A stretch of 28,056 nt of DNA from a virus, in IMG/VR virus record IMGVR_UViG_3300005915_000084, positions 1 to 28,056 of that record. One strand, written 5' to 3'. This document shows, piece by piece, positions 1 to 4,781 of the stretch. Below the pieces are notes generated by a model. That model made no database searches and was not told the origin of the DNA. It saw only the letters and a list, made by a program, of their open reading frames with translations. The position numbers and the translations under genes were made by a program. The number at the start of each line of letters is the position of its first letter. Position 1 is the first letter of the stretch.

Positions 1-1647
1 GTCGTTATCGGGATGCGATAGATCCATCGCATCGAAGTATTCATTGACATCAGCCATTTCGCCTAATGGTGTCTGTGCCGCGAAGGCACGGCCATCGACA
101 CGCAGAGTGCACCAACCTTGCTGGTGCGCTAGTGCGATGAGCCTGTCAATTGTTCCAGTGAATCCGCCCCATACAACATAGCGGCCCGTATCTTCGTGCA
201 GATCAAGTTGATCGATGAAGAACTTGTCTTTAGGACTACCAGTCTCAATAGCCAATCGCACATACTTGGGCACCGACCCATCACCACCACAATAGTCGCA
301 ACAGGCATCTACCATAGTGAAGTTCTCAGCTTTAACTTCTTCAGGTACGGCACCCTCGGCTAGCTGTGGGATTTTAACCTGCCCCGTACCCAGACAATTC
401 GGGCATTGATCTATACCATCTTGTTCTGATGTATACTGGAACCCGTCGGACAGCTCACGGATACGGGTCAAAGCCTCGATAGCCCTGTTAGCGGTTTGCT
501 TAATCAGCTTAGCGGCTCGGAGTATCTCAGCAGTAGGCGTGATTCGTTCAACCACATACTGCTTATCGGGCAAGTCCAGACAGTCTTTCTTGAACTGTAC
601 TAAAACTAGGCCTGCCATGCGCTTATAAAGATACTCGACCTCATTTTTCGAGGGCTCAAAAGCATGCGGGCCTAATGACGGCTGCTCGGTGTTCGGCTTT
701 GACGCCCTTGCTGGATCGTGTTTCGCGTGATCCGCATACTCGCCACAGGTATTACACTTCTTTGCGTCATCGAGCCATGTCACGATATGCGGGTACACAC
801 CGCCTGTAATCATGTTCTCGCGGGATTCAATGACACTTAACCGAGTACGAAACTTACCCTGCGAACCCTCTTTAATGAATCCAGGGCAAGCCACTTCACA
901 CTGCCACCACCAGTCAACAGGATTCTTTGGGGCGGGAGTGCCTGACATAAGAATAACGTAGCCCAGGTCACCATGCTCGGTACGCACAGCATCAGCTAGA
1001 TGTTTGGCGGCTTGAGATCGTTGCGCGGTGGGATTCTTAATCTTCGAGGACTCATCAAAGATGACTATGCGTGGAGCCGGAGCATTACCTTCCCACTCTG
1101 CTACCCGCTTAGTCAAACGCTCATACGTCATGAGTTCAATAGGTACAGTACAGCGCCATTTACGGATTTCGCGTTCGACAGCAACGACACCTGAACGCGG
1201 GCCGACATACCAGACGGCATAGCCGCCCAGGTCTGCAGCCTCAATCACCTCAATTGCTGAGAGTGTTTTACCTGTACCCATCTCACATGCCCATATTACA
1301 TAATGGTACGTGAGGCCTGTGGCTTTCATGATTAGCTGATGATCGTACAGTGGGCGCTTCGTAGAATCACGATCCAGTGCAAAATCTTCCTCATACCTGG
1401 AGTACGGATTCTTACCTTCAAGATACGCGATTTGAAAAGCGTTACGTGTCGAGTCCGCGATTGACCAGATCTTACGGGGTAGCTCGTCATGGCCATGCCA
1501 CTTGTGCCCTTCCATCTGCTTGATTTCGCTAATCAGTATACGACTGAATGGGAACTGCACAAAGATGCGCTTACCTTGATAGATTAACTTGACTGGAATC
1601 TTATACTTACCGGCAACGAATTTTGTTTGCACCACTCTATCGCTCAT
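1..1647 (-). CDS. SNF2-type DNA helicase/translocase, C-terminus beyond left edge
   Basis: The frame is open from an ATG at 1647 to the window edge, giving 549 codons without a stop. It reads as a superfamily 2 helicase of the SNF2 type, an ATP-driven translocase on double-stranded DNA. Walker A is MGTGKT at residues 123-128, motif II is DESS at 198-201 and motif III is MSGTP at 234-238. Between the two helicase lobes lies a cysteine-rich insertion: CNTC at 298-301, then two CxxCxGxG units starting at C415 and C450, the repeat seen in DnaJ-type zinc fingers. The sequence GGFTGTIDRL after it resembles the start of lobe 2, so the lobe-2 arginine motifs lie outside the window. It starts 3 nt after the stop of the upstream gene, so both are probably co-transcribed. 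Phages commonly carry such helicases for replication or recombination; the exact role here is inferred. Confidence 0.85.
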   Translation of the reverse strand, partial: MSDRVVQTKFVAGKYKIPVKLIYQGKRIFVQFPFSRILISEIKQMEGHKWHGHDELPRKIWSIADSTRNAFQIAYLEGKNPYSRYEEDFALDRDSTKRPLYDHQLIMKATGLTYHYVIWACEMGTGKTLSAIEVIEAADLGGYAVWYVGPRSGVVAVEREIRKWRCTVPIELMTYERLTKRVAEWEGNAPAPRIVIFDESSKIKNPTAQRSQAAKHLADAVRTEHGDLGYVILMSGTPAPKNPVDWWWQCEVACPGFIKEGSQGKFRTRLSVIESRENMITGGVYPHIVTWLDDAKKCNTCGEYADHAKHDPARASKPNTEQPSLGPHAFEPSKNEVEYLYKRMAGLVLVQFKKDCLDLPDKQYVVERITPTAEILRAAKLIKQTANRAIEALTRIRELSDGFQYTSEQDGIDQCPNCLGTGQVKIPQLAEGAVPEEVKAENFTMVDACCDYCGGDGSVPKYVRLAIETGSPKDKFFIDQLDLHEDTGRYVVWGGFTGTIDRLIALAHQQGWCTLRVDGRAFAAQTPLGEMADVNEYFDAMDLSHPDND

Positions 1648-1650
1648 GCC

Positions 1651-2154
1651 TCATCCTCTCAGTGTATATGTCCCATCTATGGCGTGTAGTTTCGTTCGTT
1701 GGCTTAAGATGCCACGAATCACTTTTGATTGTTCAAGGAAGTCCTGACACTGATTCATAGCTGCGCGGTAGCCAGATGTATGATAGTCGCGTAAGCCCAA
1801 GAAGGCTACGATCCATTTTTGCAGTGTGCCGTAAGCTACACAGCAACTATGCTGATCTGCTGATAGCAGCCTAACTGTAAGCTCCGACTCAGTTTGCAGT
1901 GTATAAAGTGCCCCGTAGCTAGCCTCAATCAAGAAGCCATAAGAAGTAAATCGTAAGGCCGGGCACCCAACTAGAGGTACCCGGCCCTGATTAAGTGGAT
2001 CACCCATAGATTGCACAATTGCACCGGCATCCTTCAAGTCGATGCCAGATTCATCTAAGCATTTAGACGGACTGACGCCAGTGTATGTTTTAGCCGTTGT
2101 GATGAATGCTCCCCAATTGACTTGAGTAGCAAGGATGGGTGTGACTTGTGCCAT
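1651..2154 (-). CDS. Hypothetical protein, 167 aa
   Basis: I do not recognise this protein. It is a compact soluble-looking sequence with no signal peptide and no clear membrane helix; a moderately hydrophobic stretch (KWIVAFLGL) lies around residues 113-121. Five cysteines are spread along it without a CxxC pair. Support for being a real gene comes from context: it is leftward like its neighbours, its TGA stop lies 3 nt before the helicase ATG, and it is preceded by a 195-nt leader with strong RNA hairpins. The ribosome binding site is weak (only an A-rich AAAAGA upstream of the ATG). It could be a helicase partner or an early accessory protein, but nothing in the sequence shows this. Confidence 0.7.
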   Translation of the reverse strand: MAQVTPILATQVNWGAFITTAKTYTGVSPSKCLDESGIDLKDAGAIVQSMGDPLNQGRVPLVGCPALRFTSYGFLIEASYGALYTLQTESELTVRLLSADQHSCCVAYGTLQKWIVAFLGLRDYHTSGYRAAMNQCQDFLEQSKVIRGILSQRTKLHAIDGTYTLRG

Positions 2155-2182
2155 AGGTGATCTTTTCTAGGCTTCAGTATTG

Positions 2183-2252
2183 CCCGGATTCTAACCAGAT
2201 TCTTGGAGACTCAAGATTTCAGATCCGGGTACGCCAGGGTCTCGGCGTACCC
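2183..2252 (-). promoter_or_regulatory. Two overlapping hairpins in the leader of the 167-aa gene
   Basis: Within the 195-nt gap between two leftward genes there is a perfect 9-bp hairpin: GGGTACGCC at 2227-2235 pairs with GGCGTACCC at 2244-2252, with an 8-nt loop. A second perfect 7-bp stem pairs CCCGGAT at 2183-2189 with ATCCGGG at 2223-2229 and encloses a smaller TCTTG/CAAGA stem. Both use bases 2227-2229, so they compete for those positions. No T-run follows on either strand, so neither looks like a standard intrinsic terminator. An RNA switch, processing site or attenuator is possible. The rest of the gap (2253-2349) shows a weak ACTGGA/TCCAGT pairing and nothing else I can name. Confidence 0.45.
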
Positions 2253-2349
2253 TATAACGCTTTAAGGATCTAATACAAATGAGACTGGAAACTGGCACCA
2301 GGGATCATTACCCTAAGGTTGCTTGCCTGATGCCTGTCTCCAGTTGCCC

Positions 2350-3030
2350 TTACCTCGCGCGTCCGCCATCGTCACCAACTGCCTCGTCCACGGTCTCAAT
2401 ATCAGACTGCACGGGGTTGTTGAACTTCTCAACAGCCGCATCGAAGTCTGCCTGGGCAGGCAACTGAATCGGATTCGAACACTTCTTGGCCTGCGGCGCG
2501 AACCAAGTATACCTCGGGTTAACAATCTTCTGAGCAGCAATGGTCATGGCCTGCCCGAGATTCGTCAACACCGAACCTGATTCGTTACGTGCAGAAATGG
2601 AACCCATGAAGAAGGTGGCGAACTCCTTGGCTTCTGGTATCCATACCAAGAACTCCGGGCCATACATACAGCCAGAATTCGGCTTCGTTGAATCTCCTTC
2701 GATCCGCTTGAATTCAGGATGCTCTGTGTCGAAGTACACCAGCACCTGATCACCCATACGCATCGCTTTAGGCCGCCAGACGATAATTAATACATCCACT
2801 TCACCACCGAGATCCAGATGCTCTGAACCCTTGACAAGCGCGTAATGATTCGTTGTGAAGTCACCGCTCTTGCACTTCTCTGAGTTAGAGGTCATGAGCT
2901 GCAAGCGTGGCATGAACTGCGAACCTGCGATTTCATCGAAGGTTTCTTTACCGAACTTCTGAACTGCGCCACCCATGTCGAGGCCAGCGGCGACGTCTGT
3001 GTTCTCGTCTGCGGGGATAAGATCAGTCAT
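2350..3030 (-). CDS. Conserved-looking phage protein with acidic tail, possible ssDNA-binding role
   Basis: This 226-residue protein is not assigned to a family from sequence. The central part (about residues 35-180) is rich in beta-prone segments and aromatic residues, and the C-terminal 25 residues are acidic (SDIETVDEAVGDDGG), ending in GGRAR. A compact beta-rich core with an acidic tail is the layout of phage single-stranded DNA-binding proteins, and it sits beside helicase, ParB-like and primase genes, so an SSB-like role is a reasonable inference and no more. The start at 3030 is supported by GGAGA 9 nt upstream. Its leader carries a 7-3-7 palindrome of the GAATCAT motif that is also found at the ParB-like and primase genes, suggesting shared control. 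Confidence 0.75.
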   Translation of the reverse strand: MTDLIPADENTDVAAGLDMGGAVQKFGKETFDEIAGSQFMPRLQLMTSNSEKCKSGDFTTNHYALVKGSEHLDLGGEVDVLIIVWRPKAMRMGDQVLVYFDTEHPEFKRIEGDSTKPNSGCMYGPEFLVWIPEAKEFATFFMGSISARNESGSVLTNLGQAMTIAAQKIVNPRYTWFAPQAKKCSNPIQLPAQADFDAAVEKFNNPVQSDIETVDEAVGDDGGRAR

Positions 3031-3060
3031 GGTTATAGTCTCCGGTCAGTGATTTAGTTA

Positions 3061-3077
3061 ATGATTCGGTGAATCAT
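3061..3077. promoter_or_regulatory. GAATCAT palindrome, candidate operator of the 226-aa gene
   Basis: ATGATTC at 3061-3067 and GAATCAT at 3071-3077 form a perfect 7-bp inverted repeat with a 3-nt spacer. It lies between the tRNA and the gene starting at 3030. The same heptamer recurs in the leaders of the ParB-like and primase genes. Binding by the ParB-like protein or another phage repressor is inferred. The right half abuts the 3' CCA of the tRNA. Confidence 0.45.
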
Positions 3078-3165
3078 TGGTGGACGAGGTGGGATTCGAA
3101 CCCACACGAGAATTAATCTCACAGAATTTTAAATCCTGTGCGTCTGCCTATTCCGCCACTCATCC
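3078..3165 (-). tRNA. tRNA-Leu (anticodon UAA)
   Basis: The minus strand folds as a type II tRNA. The 7-bp acceptor stem pairs 3159-3165 with 3082-3088 (one G-U pair). The anticodon loop TTTAAAA is at 3127-3133 with anticodon TAA at 3129-3131, closed by a 5-bp stem with one G-U. A long variable arm contains GAGA/TCTC, and the T arm is GTGGG-TTCGAAT-CCCAC. The discriminator A and a genome-encoded CCA end the gene at 3078. It decodes UUA leucine. A long variable arm together with UAA fits leucine rather than serine or tyrosine. It is the only tRNA I see in the window and is co-directional with the flanking leftward genes. Confidence 0.95.
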
Positions 3166-3167
3166 GT

Positions 3168-3286
3168 GTGGCGGGTATCACCAAAACTCCGCGTACACTG
3201 CTCCGCGTACACTGCTTCGCGTACATTGCTTCGTGCCTGCTAGCAAGGAGGCAGCCGGGGGATCAGTTAGTAGCAATACCCGCCAC
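3168..3286. repeat. 11-bp inverted repeat enclosing three 14-nt tandem repeats
   Basis: GTGGCGGGTAT at 3168-3178 is perfectly complementary to ATACCCGCCAC at 3276-3286. Between them, three head-to-tail copies of a 14-nt unit (consensus TCCGCGTACACTGC) run from 3188 to 3229: the first two are identical, the third differs at two positions, and a degraded fourth copy follows. The block fills the space between the ParB-like stop and the tRNA, with one arm only 2 nt from the tRNA 5' end. It could be a structured part of the tRNA precursor, a protein-binding array or a small insertion remnant. No open frame of note lies inside. Confidence 0.6.
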
Positions 3287-3293
3287 AATGAAT

Positions 3294-4343
3294 CTACTTC
3301 TTGGCGGGCGCTGGCGCTGGCGGGACCACCTTGAGCGGCTCCTCGCCCTCAAGGACGGCCTTGGCCTTAGCGGCAGCCGTGGCCTTAGCGGCAGCCATGG
3401 CGGCCTCATCAGCAACCTTCTTTGCCTTCTCAGCGGTCTTAGCAGCCTTCTTGGCGTCGCTCTCGACCTTCTTCGCGGCCTTCGCAGCTTCCTTCTCGTC
3501 CCACTTGGCTTGCTGAACCTTGACGCTCTCGGGATCGAGATGCAAGACCCATTGCAGAGCCAGCGCAAACGCGGCTTCGGTGTTACTGGGCTTAACGACG
3601 GCGATCAGATGTTTGGCGATCTCCAGATTCTCCAAATCATCCTTGATGGCCTTGGCGGACTGCATGTAAGCGACAGGAGCAAACGACTTGGGCGCGGCAT
3701 CCTTGCCCTTACGCTTGGCCTCATTAAGCTCCTTCACACGGGCCTGCACCTTGGGCACAAACTCGTTAGGCGGCAGCGTCATGGCCTCATCAACGAAGTC
3801 AGCGCGCTCGTCCTCGGGCAAACGGGCCAAGGCGTAGGCATTGGACAGATTGATCTTGCCGGTGTTGATCAACTTAACGATCTCGGGATTCTGAATCTTA
3901 TTGAGACCAAGACGCTGGGCAATCCAGGCCGGGCTCTTGCCCAACCGCTTCGCCAGTTCAGCCTCAGTCACCATCATGTTATTCGCCAGGATTCGACTAA
4001 GCTGCTGCGAATACTCCGCGGGCTTAGTCTCAACCTTATGCACATTCGCCATAAGCTGAGCTTCGAGAACTTCCACATCCGACATCGTGGCAATATCGAT
4101 ATTGATTTCCGCAAGCCCCGCGTCCTTCGCGGCATTGAGTCGATGAAGCCCATCGATCAGCTCATAAAACGTCTGGCCAGTCTCCTCATCTTTCTTCTTA
4201 CGGACAGTGACGGCACCCAAAAAACCTTGCTGCTTCATTGAATCGACAAGACCGAGATAATCCTCGCGGGTACGGTCACAAGTACGCAACGCAATAGGAT
4301 TATCCCGAACAAGACTAACAGCGACCTTCTTGACTTCGCCCAT
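3294..4343 (-). CDS. ParB/Spo0J-like DNA-binding protein
   Basis: A 349-residue protein with ParB-family architecture. The N-terminal ParB nuclease/CTPase-type domain covers about residues 5-110, with the signature DGLHRLNA at 64-71 (the family's GxRRxxA region) and a following helix MANVHKVETKPAE that matches the usual EN-(5)-L-P-E region. A helix-turn-helix lies at about 125-148 (TEAELAKRLGKSPAWIAQRL). The last 80 residues are a low-complexity Ala/Lys helix ending in Pro-rich KVVPPAPAPAKK, like histone-H1-type nucleic-acid-binding tails. Known relatives in phages act in partition, transcription control or DNA organisation. It is transcribed leftward from the divergent region, diverging from the primase. 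Three GAATCAT copies in its leader suggest autoregulation, which is an inference. Confidence 0.88.
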   Translation of the reverse strand: MGEVKKVAVSLVRDNPIALRTCDRTREDYLGLVDSMKQQGFLGAVTVRKKKDEETGQTFYELIDGLHRLNAAKDAGLAEINIDIATMSDVEVLEAQLMANVHKVETKPAEYSQQLSRILANNMMVTEAELAKRLGKSPAWIAQRLGLNKIQNPEIVKLINTGKINLSNAYALARLPEDERADFVDEAMTLPPNEFVPKVQARVKELNEAKRKGKDAAPKSFAPVAYMQSAKAIKDDLENLEIAKHLIAVVKPSNTEAAFALALQWVLHLDPESVKVQQAKWDEKEAAKAAKKVESDAKKAAKTAEKAKKVADEAAMAAAKATAAAKAKAVLEGEEPLKVVPPAPAPAKK

Positions 4344-4356
4344 CTCTTGTTTCTCC

Positions 4357-4409
4357 GAATCATAAGTGGCGGTGTTACTGAATCATGAATCATATCACGA
4401 TAATGATTC
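4357..4409. promoter_or_regulatory. Cluster of four GAATCAT motifs upstream of the ParB-like gene
   Basis: GAATCAT occurs at 4357-4363, 4380-4386 and 4387-4393 (the last two directly abutting), and the inverse ATGATTC at 4403-4409. All lie between the predicted leftward promoter and the ParB-like start codon at 4343, so bound protein would block the leftward transcript. The motif also occurs in the leaders of the 226-aa gene and the primase. The binding protein is unknown; the ParB-like product is the obvious candidate. Confidence 0.45.
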
Positions 4410-4489
4410 TGGTTCGCCAGTCAAACCGTATTAACGCATGGTTTCCTCCAGTAGACACGCGGTATTATAAATGACCGTGTACGTGCGCG

Positions 4490-4527
4490 ACATACTATTA
4501 TAAGGGAATAGCAACCCCAAAAGTAAA
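4490..4527 (-). promoter_or_regulatory. Leftward promoter in left arm of the inverted repeat
   Basis: Read on the minus strand, TTTACT at 4527-4522 serves as the -35 and a perfect TATAAT at 4502-4497 as the -10, with a 19-nt spacer (an 18-nt spacing with TTACTT is also possible). Transcription would begin near 4490 and run to the ParB-like gene through a leader of about 145 nt holding the GAATCAT cluster. The spacer is longer than the usual 17 nt, so an activator or a phage-specific factor may be needed. Confidence 0.5.
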
Positions 4528-4657
4528 TAAAAATAAAAATAATTTGCTGACGAAAATACCGCCCTACTCTCCCCTATATTTTTATACTTATATATAATAA
4601 TATATAGGTAACATACATACCTATAGTCAGTCAGTCAGTGGAATTATTTTATTTTCA

Positions 4658-4695
4658 TTTACTTTTAGGGTTGCTATCCCCTTATAATAGTATAT
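4658..4695 (+). promoter_or_regulatory. Rightward promoter in right arm of the inverted repeat
   Basis: This is the mirror copy of the leftward promoter: TTTACT at 4658-4663, a 19-nt spacer and a perfect TATAAT at 4683-4688. The predicted transcript starts near 4695 and has a leader of about 85 nt before the primase ATG. That leader contains the 13-bp inverted repeat that brackets the ribosome binding site. Confidence 0.5.
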
Positions 4696-4735
4696 CATTA
4701 TATAGGCTGGCAAAAGGTATTTTGGTCAGTCAGTT

Positions 4736-4781
4736 ATGATTCTGATTCAATATTTTGTCGGGAATGGAGAATCAGAATCAT
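4736..4781 (+). promoter_or_regulatory. 13-bp inverted repeat bracketing the primase ribosome binding site
   Basis: ATGATTCTGATTC at 4736-4748 is perfectly complementary to GAATCAGAATCAT at 4769-4781. The second arm includes the first two bases of the primase start codon (ATG at 4780-4782), and the ribosome binding site GGAGA at 4766-4770 overlaps its edge. In RNA the stem would hide the start codon. In DNA the same symmetry could be a dimer operator, since each arm contains the GAATCAT or ATGATTC heptamer found upstream of two other early genes. Confidence 0.6.

Larger units (their letters stand above)
4489..4696. repeat. 55-nt near-perfect inverted repeat
   Basis: The left arm (4489-4544) and right arm (4642-4696) are complementary over about 55 positions with four substitutions and one single-base gap. 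The arms are separated by 97 nt. Because the differences avoid the predicted -10 and -35 boxes, the arms look like two copies of one promoter placed head to head rather than a terminator. Extrusion as a cruciform is also possible in such AT-rich DNA. Confidence 0.85.
4344..4779. other. Divergent AT-rich control region, candidate replication origin
   Basis: This 436-nt non-coding stretch separates the leftward and rightward early operons. It holds GAATCAT copies, a 55-nt inverted repeat, mirror-image promoters, an AT-only tract around 4575-4606, an 8-bp hairpin (TATAGGTA at 4603-4610 with TACCTATA at 4618-4625) and TCAG/AGTC tandem repeats at 4625-4640 and 4725-4734. An AT-rich tract, short direct repeats and strong dyad symmetry next to a primase-helicase and a ParB-like gene are typical of phage origins. 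No DnaA box was seen. Origin function is inferred. Confidence 0.5.

Noticed and set aside
2183-2229. Partial tRNA-like fold with a 7-bp closing stem
   Set aside because: Only 47 nt, no T-arm consensus and no anticodon arm of correct size; better described as a leader hairpin.
3077-3334. Rightward open frame starting MVDEVGFEPTRELIS
   Set aside because: This is the familiar false protein produced by reading across the reverse complement of a tRNA; the region is the tRNA-Leu and repeats.
3138-4241. Rightward 367-codon open frame opposite the ParB-like gene
   Set aside because: It is a shadow of the GC-biased, Ala/Lys-rich ParB-like coding strand; it has no ribosome binding site and its Leu/Gly-rich composition is what such antisense frames give.
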